Below are positions 10,001-16,570 of a stretch of DNA of 33,683 nt, in pieces. Each line of letters starts with the position of its first letter. Within the stretch, counting starts at the first letter, position 1. A model generated the notes under the pieces. The model saw only the letters and a list, made by a program, of their open reading frames with translations, ran no database searches and had not been told where the DNA came from. A program made the translations under genes and the position numbers. Origin of the DNA: Prevotella sp. (GTDB lineage Bacteria; Bacteroidota; Bacteroidia; Bacteroidales; Bacteroidaceae). The stretch covers positions 1 to 33,683 of the forward strand of contig JAILAA010000196.1 in assembly GCA_024681875.1 (NCBI GenBank). The letters are read 5' to 3'.

Positions 10001-11414
10001 CACTGACGTAGGTCATCCTGACGGTAGCATTGCCTGTAGCATGGTTAAGCTCCAGATTCGTCAGGTCTACTATAGCCTTACCGTCACTACCAATGGAGAA
10101 TGCCTTCTCAACCAGCGGACCACTATTGCTCTGCTGACGACTCATCAATACACGAAGTGGTATGCCAGGCGTACCTTTGATAACCATCTTCGTGTTATTG
10201 CCCAGATTAGCATATTTGAGGTAGTTCACTTCGCCAGTTCCGGCAACCAAAGCCCCTCCGCCAAGCGGTGCTTCCTGTGTTCCATAGTTTAAAGACAAAT
10301 TAGCCGACCCAGTACTTGAGGCATTAGCACCATAACCATCCCACTCGTAGAACATATCGCTGGTCAGCGTCGTTTCTTCGAATTTTAAATTCTGAATGGG
10401 CGAATAGCGATTTACTGTAGGATTCTCAACACGGTATTTGCCATTTGCTCCGTCCTTTGTTCCTAAGATACTAATATGATCATCACTTTGCTTCAGATAT
10501 TCCTCGGTTCCGTACTTCTTGATGTAGAACTCACCATTGGAACCAGCTTCCTCCAATGCCCACAGGCCATCCTGATGATAGGCAGCAGCAGTGGGGAGCG
10601 TCCAAAGAGACTTGTCGCTCGGAATAACGGATCTTCTGGACGATACTACAGAAGAGTTGTCGTCAGTATTAGAATAAGTCAGATAGTGGCGGGTGGTAGT
10701 CCAATTGGCTCGATATTGTGAATTCTCTATGCCCTCTCCCCTATAATAGATAATATGGGCTGCATTCGGCTTTAGCTGGACAAAGCGAACGTAATTATGC
10801 GCATTAGCCGGATCATTCTTAATCATGTCAGCCCATTCGTTATTGGCCTGATTTCCTTTTTCTCGGCTCAAGCACTTACCATCACTGACAACTTCTATTT
10901 CATAATATCCATCACGAATGTTGCTGCGTGCCTTTAGGATAAACTCAGTTGGTGTCTGAGTTTGTGTTCCCATAAAGCAATTTTTATTTAGCGTATTATC
11001 ATTTGGGTGGGACGAATCTGAGTGATAAGCGTAATATGCGTAGTAGCCTCTTTTGCTCTTCAGTCTAAACTTCTTGGTTTCTCCATCTGCTAAAAAACCT
11101 GCATCCTCCAATATCCACTGCCTATTTTTGGAAAAGGGAACATAGTCACATGCATGCATCATATTACCCTCACCAAACTCGCCTAAAAACGGTGTAAACA
11201 AATATGGTGCACTATTAACTTCCTCATAAAACTGGATAAAATAATACTGTCCATCGCCAATAACAGGGTTCTTTGTCTCAAAGGCATCGGGCATATCGGC
11301 TGTCAGCGATACGGGCTGCGCCTTAGTTGGTATATTCAATAAAGCCAAGGCTCCGAGCAGCAGGGCTGTGCGGAGCAGGGTGGAGGTATATGTGAGAAGC
11401 TGTTTCATTGTCAT
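1047..11414 (-). CDS. Giant secreted surface protein with T9SS-type C-terminal sorting domain (3455 aa)
   Basis: Probably exported to the cell surface; its ligand is unknown. Residues 1-32 form a Sec signal peptide (LLRTALLLGALALLNIPTKA, then QP). The last ~80 residues (VRCYDTAGRLVYS..., ending in KTKKVSVSQSVL) have the form of a T9SS type A sorting domain. In between are at least four short repeats of ricin-B/lectin-like style, pattern LWxLEx...F.L.N...G.YLK, near residues 283-308, 873-903, 2445-2475 and 2513-2541, and a TGGAGSTDWNNDQNW motif near 2270-2288, common in large Bacteroidetes surface proteins. A segment beginning GYFLVENPFPCGMNMDAFF precedes the tail. No catalytic motif was recognised, so adhesin or carbohydrate binding is only inferred. 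ATG codons at 11414 and 11408 are both plausible starts. No TAnnTTTG promoter was found in front, and no T9SS machinery gene is in the window. Confidence 0.85.
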   Translation of the reverse strand: MTMKQLLTYTSTLLRTALLLGALALLNIPTKAQPVSLTADMPDAFETKNPVIGDGQYYFIQFYEEVNSAPYLFTPFLGEFGEGNMMHACDYVPFSKNRQWILEDAGFLADGETKKFRLKSKRGYYAYYAYHSDSSHPNDNTLNKNCFMGTQTQTPTEFILKARSNIRDGYYEIEVVSDGKCLSREKGNQANNEWADMIKNDPANAHNYVRFVQLKPNAAHIIYYRGEGIENSQYRANWTTTRHYLTYSNTDDNSSVVSSRRSVIPSDKSLWTLPTAAAYHQDGLWALEEAGSNGEFYIKKYGTEEYLKQSDDHISILGTKDGANGKYRVENPTVNRYSPIQNLKFEETTLTSDMFYEWDGYGANASSTGSANLSLNYGTQEAPLGGGALVAGTGEVNYLKYANLGNNTKMVIKGTPGIPLRVLMSRQQSNSGPLVEKAFSIGSDGKAIVDLTNLELNHATGNATVRMTYVSGSDGSSYEPSNGDPYTIPDNRNTSFGEIQYGDPAYCGYNRISSNGTVILGNIAWNVNNLTYLQVDVSALLGTKGTIRKVTLKGDFQQISDREMIYGVGYNNSEWSSTMTWNTADRSITTLGATQTVSKANDDVELSFDITDAFTSGKVKTILVYNLAAGAGYIKNPRVTVEYSPNEPVSYAHLNAIKTGYGGASGTISSITLVNENSEASSGSRYLHYDTGDGAPVKQWTTKYGDVWNAGFYPVEVPVPNKDNFFQVLVELKAGKGNIPIELSGTNADVTITNPRYVDGKLYGGTFTPSGAQKNIFQIQPLSTGTHTHIVIKFGSAVPATGQWRLFAYGNLIDITGLTEYTLNLNGDIPDFTIFNLDSGADPITINECYFVQKREMINYSGTTSDYSEAEDERILWQLEQVDDYTEFRLKNPNTGEYLKPQGQGVTAPNDPNDAEVYTNQKFFTDFALKWFLPKVVVDKEIRVEYYVRHRESYLRTYADDQVITDQKGLKKQGLSYDVDSEWKNFDGNLDGFTQKVNHFEITHYVKKGDSRVIEFPTVLNRNNDHIFYQRFFNYDEVDTSMDLSKLKDHVSLDTRDDGDVQYFLYNNGMVTGQKLNWTTYDNDIYKDIPDGGMARNEQRRFNFTNSDGQRFTVGVDVARYSDLEYLNSPDHLAGDLREPSLTMRYLFYMRDAKEMAASLTACPEGSDNWLESKEFHFGRTQVPYTKFKKVGYRGEFLPIRHIFSDYWVYDNPQLIDENYLSSLGLTGEALNDYLDQHLVSAVNDDRSGKIEVEVIPGNTGIRKGGYNPNINLNSEEAGDGNDADYQGFYMYDLLSPSPKYDYGNSRFTVFRYPSIGYVENYGPENPAYVNVYLNAGGQRYQIAHYTIIFDANMATRPWTEIKNGTSYANGINYVKGTNRDPKQLRAKAGLPIAKVTFDFPQKMKISGVEENATYHYPSTSDCPSTDGVTRHNGGNRAANGTIPNSSPVPLTFDHTNYAFDGDDCNWGSYAIVTQKSTAWGNQKTVLPADDAEHGYNLNADPGMNKAFMYIDASEQPGDICAIEFEGEFCANDQLMCTGWISGSNKIQGDTRCPGSITLTVKGEDASGKTKTIYRFCPSQIYELDNGYEMPGATQTNVSGTVGNAGIDGNENGATHVVWQQFYFEFSTDQKYERYWLEVNNNCVSSNGGDFMLDNIEVYTIVPEVIPDINTPLCVQKDGVADMRLLKLNVDYNKLLSSVIKQESTSSTTTQNPYLGLVFLDKVKFLTTLRQELDETSLSLDEMAIRVETGYYDNELDGSDTRYQNAFNAALLRNNNSTAIWKSDTPNANMGAGVMYFQWSKTYANDEKQPVYTFAKAVNKTSPVYRAKEDGVDYLILNGNYPQLPWKPNTEYYIVPSNTYIESFNLVYDAFNICSNCSKASVFEIQPPYTILSMESSDITQELEVCEGKIPTLLTDLKGYTYNGQLVPLKDLNFDWWLGDLSADPKVLATLENYHSQKNAAGTVRLDEALYNFRAHYPGITTLDGVTEQLREAPYLTRDMIYYLQELVAKGQLILHQKSISIPAERVAPDDPYFYLVACPIHDGYFDQALNHEGANDVAYFCDEPQGLRMKVGEKAPSLKCGFVPNENGYTSYAYPAGNPVLSIRLAKRAQFETVQHGTVNEEPLEWENNSDVNFLWLPIRDALVQSDGSTKVIQKSDDYNIYLASTDDPTWDKKIYTAMNTNGNLPIVGKIVKLNAIDKDKNSGMTEKDENRLCIYFIKYLTSEQDENQVFDVREGYNYTLSLPFRESPGENTCDGTLLIHLKIVPDYEVWTGGAGSTDWNNDQNWRRADGNMTMPSQEAVNESKLNNNELLVSNDLTESSGLYQYTTNYTNYRTAKDRLLRKGYAPLYCTHILLKSNEWGDAPVLYDALKGKDALDDYPFPNLSEAVKVNSVQYVVDERFESIEALSGKSFAIVNESEGKALFGTTAQNLGYNNYYAATQNTNSGYYFVLESVAEGYLFRLQNPGGGNYEFDAWGRHWDGYLNSQPYTGTVSFILGLEGWDHNYTYGQDGNNLALWQIVPDGSGKFALRNVGTGRYLKDATSAKYDDPTYFTFCTLKEETVTTSQLTSNILKFDMQAREYSIWNETYGSNPDKGRDGDLIAEMYQINSCDEIALQPTAEMRNAHLLNYNNAWMEYQLDMNRWYLLGSALQGTISGEWYAPTGNAQQKTTYYENVTFGEGYDRYSPAIYQRSWDKAKAILYEVGAEYSTSDNPDDLALNNGSMPGSVEQGTWSGTTWNTTGADDYLDRLGYKPLGDKKVNVAIKGVWSNTYNDATVDYSKGAFSVMVKNDLKGNSNANPAIVRLPKEDTMYDYYRFEETGAADGGTDTDLSDIQDSEGLNRALNRGRLKTDNLLPTSNTSLPLYQKIQRTEASASRYGDQRTYTRVPTQMGENALPMTLKSFSEKVSAGASSLGYFLVENPFPCGMNMDAFFAGNPGLQKKYWLLTADGQHLVQYADGQWVEPNGTTFNADEAVVAPGQGFFVQAIAAGQTVTATWNFTNNSAMATEAEGLSNSTASKSLKSVEDNGILLTIEPNGAKIRDNNNSVNMQNGVVLKVPVVSTNDVVTVTGFSGYSHYTVGGSANTNPVTTYTATSANVEQGYVEITSTDNNNYFVSIVVEQDQIAATTANKSTKIFFTADMQAQTRFGKKSNEGTTFEIVVGTKQKMETKTVSVDDDDDPNTPDIELKVEVPVTDNDGNYVLEDVTEEITIYKYVQDTGEGKEFPLQSRRTRATDAEEDGSLGLVITAQRGTDESSALVLLRDEASDDFLPEEDTEVFINSDLKNVPTVYTLCGRLATTINSIHDFRYLPLGVESASDAPCVLTFNGVELLGDSIAFYDAVKQELTPLKSGMQFTVSGQTQNRYYLVKTLIQEEAAVETHLQIFTRGDEVTVIASTEEPLTSVRCYDTAGRLVYSASPKTAEHRFNIAAKGIFIIEAQTKNDRKTKKVSVSQSVL

Positions 11415-11460
11415 CGCTTTATCTCGTTTACTATGTCGTTATACACTATATATTATAGCA

Positions 11461-11487
11461 GTCCCCGGCAGTGGAACTGCCGAGGAC
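11461..11487 (-). terminator. Strong hairpin after the fic stop codon
   Basis: GTCCCCGGCAGT (11461-11472) and ACTGCCGAGGAC (11476-11487) form a 12-bp stem (one G-U pair in the transcript) around a 3-nt loop. It lies 47 nt past the Fic stop codon and 47 nt before the giant gene's ATG, so it would end or weaken fic transcription before the next gene. No clear U-run follows in the transcript, so it could also be an attenuator or mRNA stabiliser. A direct repeat TGTCGTTAT (11434-11442 and 11497-11505) flanks it. Confidence 0.5.
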
Positions 11488-11533
11488 ACTGGAAATTGTC
11501 GTTATGTAGAGCACAATCCGTTTAAGGCTGACA

Positions 11534-12607
11534 TCACCATTTGGCACAAGTGATGCAGACGTGCCAACGGGCGTATTTGCCCACGTCACGCATGATGTAA
11601 CCCTTGTCTGCCAGGAGCTTCACAGACTTCTGAACGGCGATGCGACTAATCCCCGTCATTTCGGCAAGCTCTGTCACCTGTACGTCAGGATTAAAGCGCA
11701 TGGCATTCAAGATCTGACCAATGGTAGGACTCTGGAACTTGATGCGCTCCCCGTCGAACCACCACCCATCCGGGTCATCATCATTGATGAAGTCGATGTC
11801 GGCCTGAATCTCAGTGGCTACTAAGCGCGTAAAGTAGTTGCGGAAAGGCCTGATGCTCTGCAACGAGGCATGGCTGCCGTCTGAGGGTGCGCTGCCCACT
11901 TTAAGGTCTGCTTGATGAAGTGCCTCAAGATAGTCTTTCTTCTTGCGTGAACGGACTACCACCATCGGGTAGCCATGACGTGAGAGGATATAGTTCACCA
12001 GCAGGCGGGCTATACGACCGTTGCCATCCTCAAAGGGGTGGATGCGTATGTAGCGGTAGTGGAACAGGATGGCTAAATCCACAGGGTGCATCTCTCCACG
12101 CTGCTCCTCATCGTTGTACCAGTTCACAAGATCGGCCATCAGTGCCGGTGTCTCCTCTGGTGATGCGTAGGTGAAGATGTCACCATAGCGCGTTTGCACG
12201 GAGTTGGGTCGAGTCTTATAGCGTCCGGCATGGATGGTAAAGGTGGTAAAGACACCATCGGACAGCTCACGGCGCACCTCGTAGTCCTCACGTAGCAATG
12301 TCTTGTGCAGTTGCCGGATAAAGGTCTCGGTGAGCGGATAATCCGTCACGCGGGCCTCCTCCTGCATCATCTTCATTCCCACGTTAGAGGCTTTCATCTC
12401 CTCTAAGTCGTGCATCTCGGCATCGCCAACCACATGGCCGAAGAGCAGCAGCAACTCAGTTTGGCCGTAGGTCAGGGTGTTGCCCTCAATGTGGTTTGAG
12501 TTGTAGTTGAAGTCGAGGGTGAACCTTCGGCTCAACCGCTCCTGGTCTCTCTCGCTGAGTGGCTGCATCGATTGCCACTGGGCAAACAGTGTGTCAAGCT
12601 TTGTCAT
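11534..12607 (-). CDS. Fic-domain protein (predicted AMP-transferase) with C-terminal winged helix
   Basis: Fic proteins usually transfer AMP from ATP to a hydroxyl on a target protein. The full catalytic motif HPFEDGNGR is at residues 190-198, with H190 as the general base. An N-terminal SNHIEGN (residues 37-43) fits the inhibitory motif [S/T]xxxE[G/N], with E41 as the expected blocking glutamate, so the enzyme should be self-inhibited (class II arrangement). Residues ~290-357 look like a winged helix-turn-helix (VTELAEMTGISRIAVQKSVK) and end with a CITC pair. The length of 357 aa is normal for Fic-wHTH proteins. The gene has its own promoter and no partner antitoxin, in keeping with built-in inhibition. 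The target is unknown; self-modification or DNA-linked autoregulation is possible. Confidence 0.9.
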   Translation of the reverse strand: MTKLDTLFAQWQSMQPLSERDQERLSRRFTLDFNYNSNHIEGNTLTYGQTELLLLFGHVVGDAEMHDLEEMKASNVGMKMMQEEARVTDYPLTETFIRQLHKTLLREDYEVRRELSDGVFTTFTIHAGRYKTRPNSVQTRYGDIFTYASPEETPALMADLVNWYNDEEQRGEMHPVDLAILFHYRYIRIHPFEDGNGRIARLLVNYILSRHGYPMVVVRSRKKKDYLEALHQADLKVGSAPSDGSHASLQSIRPFRNYFTRLVATEIQADIDFINDDDPDGWWFDGERIKFQSPTIGQILNAMRFNPDVQVTELAEMTGISRIAVQKSVKLLADKGYIMRDVGKYARWHVCITCAKW

Positions 12608-12635
12608 CTCTCATTTCTTTTATGGAATTCGGCTG

Positions 12636-12667
12636 CAAAGATAACACATTTTAACCAAACATCCAAA
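12636..12667 (-). promoter_or_regulatory. Bacteroidetes-type promoter of fic
   Basis: Minus strand: TTTG (12667-12664), a 20-nt gap, then TATCTTTG (12643-12636). This fits the TTTG / TAnnTTTG consensus exactly and predicts a leader of about 24 nt before the ATG at 12607. It shows that fic is transcribed separately from the pilus operon upstream. Confidence 0.75.
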
Positions 12668-12720
12668 TGTGTAACCTCAAAAAAGTTGTCAGTGATAACC
12701 TTTTTGCTGTAAAAATGGGT

Positions 12721-12757
12721 TTGTACCACCGTTTTTGGTGGCCTTGTACCACCAAAC
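12721..12757. repeat. Nested direct and inverted repeats upstream of fic
   Basis: TTGTACCACC occurs twice (12721-12730 and 12744-12753). Between and overlapping the copies, TTTGGTGG (12734-12741) pairs with CCACCAAA (12749-12756) across a 7-nt loop. The rest of the 12608-12868 gap holds the fic promoter, a GAGGC-AAA-GCCTC hairpin (12810-12822) and the hairpin at 12845-12861. Operator for fic, part of the pilus terminator, or a dispersed repeat are all possible. Confidence 0.5.
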
Positions 12758-12844
12758 GAGGGCTGGATTGTGCTTCAATACGTCAAAGAGCGCTTTCGTT
12801 GCACTTTTAGAGGCAAAGCCTCAATGGAGCTTGTATATTGTATT

Positions 12845-12861
12845 GTGTCCGCTGCGGACAC
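12845..12861 (-). terminator. Hairpin just past the pilus operon
   Basis: GTGTCCG (12845-12851) and CGGACAC (12855-12861) form a 7-bp stem with a 3-nt loop, 7 nt after the stop codon of the last fimbrial gene. No strong U-run follows, so termination efficiency is uncertain, but position and symmetry suit the end of the operon. Confidence 0.45.
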
Positions 12862-12868
12862 ATTTCAT

Positions 12869-14974
12869 TCATTTCTGCAGTATCACGTTGCAGGTAAAGC
12901 TGTATTCAAACTGGCTGCCCGTGGGGCCGAGCTTCACCTTCACGGTGAGCGTAGTCTTGTGGGGGCCTGAAGTGAGGTTGTTGTTCAGCTCGCCGATGAT
13001 GCTGTGGGTCACGTTGTCGTAGGCGAATGCCGTCTTGACGATTTTCCCGTTGCCCGCCACGTTGGTGCCGTCGCTGTTCTTCCATGAAATGGAGACGAAA
13101 GTCACCTCCGGGTCGCTGAAGTCGCGCCAGGTGTTGTCGGTATATTTTTTGACGAAGGGCTGCAGGGCTATCATTCCGCCGGTGCTGAAGGTGGTGGTGA
13201 GCCCGTCGCTGCTGACGGTCGTGGCAGGATAGCCGGCAATGGGTACAAAGGCCAGCGGCTCAATGCGCAGCTGCCAGTCGGTGATATGGACGGGGATATG
13301 TATCCAGTCGTTGCGGCGGATGACGTTGAAGCCGTCGCCGCCCGTCTGACCGTTTATATAGGGTATGGTCACACCATAGCGTATCTCGTCGTCGTACCAA
13401 GTCTGGTCGGATTTTTGCCGCTGTATCTTGAAGCGCAGCGACAGCTGGTTATCTCTCGTGGTGTAAGTGGCATCGCTCTCGTTGACGTAGAAGAAGAACT
13501 TCTTAGTGGGATTATTGGTTTCGTGATATGACTCACCTGCTGCAAGTTCCAGCGCAGAGGAAGGTGTGAATGTCACCGTCCCCACATCGGTCAATGCACC
13601 AAGAGGCAGGGTGATGTGTTCTTGAATGGCTGCGCCAGTATTATTGGTGACATCGCCCGATATTATCACATCACTGAAGGCATAATCCTTTTCATTCAAG
13701 TCATAGAGATATATCTTTATGATGTATTCGTTATCAGTGGTGACAGACGTGCCACTTATATCGTATCTGTATTGAGTAAAGAAGGGAGCCACATGATTGC
13801 CGCCGTGCCCGTTCCATCGTGCGGGTCTTTCACCTGTTGCCAGCGTATTGCCACCAGCTTCAACATCGAAATTACCACCGTTAGTACCTCCTCGGCAGGC
13901 CTTGAACGAGAGGTTTTTCGGTGTAAAAACCATTCCCTCATTCAGTGTTACCTTAAAGGTAATAACTGCATCATTGTCCTTACTTGACACATTTCCGATA
14001 GTCTTGAACTTCTGCATCTTATTACCTGCTTCAGTGGTAGTCGTTCCTGTCGGTGTCAATTTGCTACCATAGGACAATTCCGTAGCAGAAAACACTCCAC
14101 CTATTGATACAGAGGCTGTGCTGCTAAAGGTTTCATTCAGTGGCCAGATAGCCGAAACGCCCTCCTTTGTGGTGCCATTGGCGAATATTGGAGCAAGGTT
14201 GTTGAGTGATAACAGGTTGTCTTGACTGATGAGGTACACACCGCTGCCGTTGGCAGCCGTGGCCTGGTTGATGGGGTCTACTTCGATACCCTTAATGCGC
14301 ACCTTGCTGTTGCTCTCGTTGAAGAACTGGAATTCGAGCTTGGCCATCATGCGCCAAATGATAAGAGGGTCTGTGATGGTAGTGATGGAGCCCCTTGTGA
14401 TGCTGATGCTTTGGGTCAGTTTTCCAGTCATGGGCAGTCCGGTAGCAGGCACGGCATTGATACCGTTGGCAATAGGCTGCATCACTTTCGTCTCGAAGCC
14501 CGCGGGTAGGGTGGTATTAGTAATTTGGCCGTTGTTTGTCGTCAGTCCTGTAGCTGCCAGCATGTCGGAGGTAAAGTTGGCCAGGCAGTAGATGGTGAAG
14601 TTGTAGTTGCCTACAGGAATGATGTCGGTAGTGATGGTTTGTGTCGAAGGGAAATAATTCTTTGGATCAGCTTCGTGATTGCCGAGCTCCATCGTACCGC
14701 CGCTGATGGCATCTATGATGTCGTTGCCGTCGCACACCAACAGGTGGTAGTTATGAATTGCGCGCTCTTCGGGAGTGCCTTGTAACCATGGTGTAGTGGT
14801 GTCCACGGCGCGTGTATGTGTTGCCTCGGGTGTGCTGATGGTGATGGTCAGCCGTCCGTAACCGTCAGGGATGGAGTTGTCGGCCTGACGGTCGTCCTCG
14901 GCACAGCCCGTGGCCAGCAGCACAGCCAGTAATGCGGCAAATAGGTATATATGTCTCATTCGATTCATGTTCAT
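12869..14974 (-). CDS. Fimbrial lipoprotein, probable tip or accessory fimbrillin (701 aa)
   Basis: Last gene of the pilus operon, starting 16 nt after the preceding stop. Residues 1-24 are a lipoprotein signal with lipobox LATGC (C24). A Thr-Arg site (ATHTRAV, R55) follows about 30 residues later, where type V pilins are cut to release the donor-strand groove. The body is rich in beta-strand patterns; near the middle of the C-terminal half is RRNDWIHIPVHITDWQLRI, resembling the conserved W-rich strand region of fimbrillin-like proteins. The sequence continues more than 150 residues beyond this, ending in a probable Ig-like domain (residues ~580-701). That extra domain suggests a tip adhesin or cap more than a polymer subunit. 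The family assignment rests on context and general pattern. Confidence 0.7.
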   Translation of the reverse strand: MNMNRMRHIYLFAALLAVLLATGCAEDDRQADNSIPDGYGRLTITISTPEATHTRAVDTTTPWLQGTPEERAIHNYHLLVCDGNDIIDAISGGTMELGNHEADPKNYFPSTQTITTDIIPVGNYNFTIYCLANFTSDMLAATGLTTNNGQITNTTLPAGFETKVMQPIANGINAVPATGLPMTGKLTQSISITRGSITTITDPLIIWRMMAKLEFQFFNESNSKVRIKGIEVDPINQATAANGSGVYLISQDNLLSLNNLAPIFANGTTKEGVSAIWPLNETFSSTASVSIGGVFSATELSYGSKLTPTGTTTTEAGNKMQKFKTIGNVSSKDNDAVITFKVTLNEGMVFTPKNLSFKACRGGTNGGNFDVEAGGNTLATGERPARWNGHGGNHVAPFFTQYRYDISGTSVTTDNEYIIKIYLYDLNEKDYAFSDVIISGDVTNNTGAAIQEHITLPLGALTDVGTVTFTPSSALELAAGESYHETNNPTKKFFFYVNESDATYTTRDNQLSLRFKIQRQKSDQTWYDDEIRYGVTIPYINGQTGGDGFNVIRRNDWIHIPVHITDWQLRIEPLAFVPIAGYPATTVSSDGLTTTFSTGGMIALQPFVKKYTDNTWRDFSDPEVTFVSISWKNSDGTNVAGNGKIVKTAFAYDNVTHSIIGELNNNLTSGPHKTTLTVKVKLGPTGSQFEYSFTCNVILQK

Positions 14975-14990
14975 TTAACTCCCATCTACA

Positions 14991-16523
14991 TTATATATAT
15001 ATTTCAGGGTGCTGAACGTTTCGCCAGTCGTGTACGGCTATACTCAACACAATGATTCCTCCGTTGGCTGTCACCTGATTAACACTGATGCGGTAGATGT
15101 TGTTACGCACGATGCCATAGTTCATGGCCGTCGAAGCGGGGCAGGGAGTTTCCGTGTTCAGTTCATCAGGCCTCAGGGCATTATAGGCGTTATCGCTCTC
15201 TCCTTGGTGGCGGATGTAGTGATAGAACACCATACGTTCACCCATGCCTTTTCCCTTCCTATAGTAGTAGCCTTCGAAGGCCAGGCCGGTGGCATAGTAG
15301 TAGAGTGGCGACCCAGGCTTGAGGGTGTTTTCCTTGGCGTAGCAGAGTATGATGTCGTCTTTCCCTTCAACATTTATGATGTGAGACTGCTGCGGGTCGG
15401 CAGGATGCTGACTGGCCATCGTGATATTGTAACTATTGTTGAAAGTAGTTGTTACGCTTGCGAGCGTACTGGCCATGGCGTAGTTAGGAGTGCTGGTCTT
15501 CGTTGTGGTGTAGGGGTCGAGCACATAGTTTGCGAACGACTCGTTGCCGAGCCAGGTAGTGGCAGCACCCTCGCCAAAGCCTGTCGTCACGCGCTTCAGC
15601 ATGTATTCATCGCCGTTGTTCAGGTTGAAGGGTGTGATGCTGGTCAGTATAAAGCGGTCTTGGCTGTCCGTTCCGTCTGTCTTTTTGACGGTGTACTCAT
15701 AGCCGGCTGTGGTATAGTCTGCATTGTCGGTGCTGGTCTTATATCCGTTGGAGTTCTTGGCCCAGAAGTCGATGCGTGCAGCCATACGCTCAACGTGGAT
15801 GCAACTGAAGTAGTAGACGTAGCGGTTGTCTTCTGCTACAGTGGTTGAAGTGTAAACTTTGGGGTTCACTAAGCTGATGGTGGCATCGCTCTCCGAGGTC
15901 ATCACAAACGTTCCGGCATTGGTGCCTATGCCATTGCCTTGATGATAGACTGTGGTAAGCGTCTTGTCACGCACGCTCTTGATGGTTTCGTCTACACTGA
16001 CACTGAAATCATCAGGGGCGTTGGCCACAACAATTACTTTATACGTCTGCCCGGCCTGCAGTGATGTCTCTTCCAGTTTCTGTTCGCCAGTAGTGTAGAG
16101 TACTTCTCCGGCCTGCACGTTGTAAGGCTCGCCAGGTTTGTGGTCATGGCCGATGGGATAATAGTTGTCAGTATAGGGGTGCACGTTGTATTTCTTCACG
16201 CATACCACCTTGGCATCATTGCTTGTAGTGTTGATGCCGGCGTCGTCCTGATAGAAAATCAGGGTGATGTCGTTCACCTCGTTTTCGTTGTTGATGCCTG
16301 TCTCTGGGCCGTCACCATATTCACCGCCAGTGGGATTGGCGCGTGTGACGGGATTGTTGCCGGTACTCACCGAAATGGTGATGTTAATATATTGAGCGGC
16401 GCTGCTGTCAACGATGTCGTAATCATCGTAATCCTCCTTCATCCACTGGCACGACCATGCCAGCAGGGGCAGCAGCATGATGGCTGCGGCCTTGCAGATG
16501 AAGTGGAGATACTTTGACAGCAT
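14991..16523 (-). CDS. Fimbrial accessory lipoprotein (Mfa-like, 510 aa)
   Basis: Probable minor fimbrillin incorporated into a type V pilus. The N-terminus is a lipoprotein signal with lipobox LLAWSC (C25). It is followed by NPVTRANPTGG, giving a likely Arg cleavage site at R61, then EVNDITLIFYQ, the usual first core strand of fimbrillin N-domains. The C-terminus contains YGIVRNNIYRISVNQV and ends in HDWRNVQHPEIYI; the RNNxYxxxI pattern is shared with the major subunit encoded upstream. It begins 47 nt after the anchor gene. Whether it sits at the pilus tip or in the shaft cannot be told from sequence. Confidence 0.75.
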   Translation of the reverse strand: MLSKYLHFICKAAAIMLLPLLAWSCQWMKEDYDDYDIVDSSAAQYINITISVSTGNNPVTRANPTGGEYGDGPETGINNENEVNDITLIFYQDDAGINTTSNDAKVVCVKKYNVHPYTDNYYPIGHDHKPGEPYNVQAGEVLYTTGEQKLEETSLQAGQTYKVIVVANAPDDFSVSVDETIKSVRDKTLTTVYHQGNGIGTNAGTFVMTSESDATISLVNPKVYTSTTVAEDNRYVYYFSCIHVERMAARIDFWAKNSNGYKTSTDNADYTTAGYEYTVKKTDGTDSQDRFILTSITPFNLNNGDEYMLKRVTTGFGEGAATTWLGNESFANYVLDPYTTTKTSTPNYAMASTLASVTTTFNNSYNITMASQHPADPQQSHIINVEGKDDIILCYAKENTLKPGSPLYYYATGLAFEGYYYRKGKGMGERMVFYHYIRHQGESDNAYNALRPDELNTETPCPASTAMNYGIVRNNIYRISVNQVTANGGIIVLSIAVHDWRNVQHPEIYI

Positions 16524-16570
16524 TGTTATTTACGATTTACGGATTTACTATTTACTATTTTGATTCTCAA

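Noticed and set aside
15009..15848. Plus-strand 279-codon frame in the pilus operon
   Set aside because: Antisense to a lipoprotein gene with clear signal peptide and lipobox; no features of its own.
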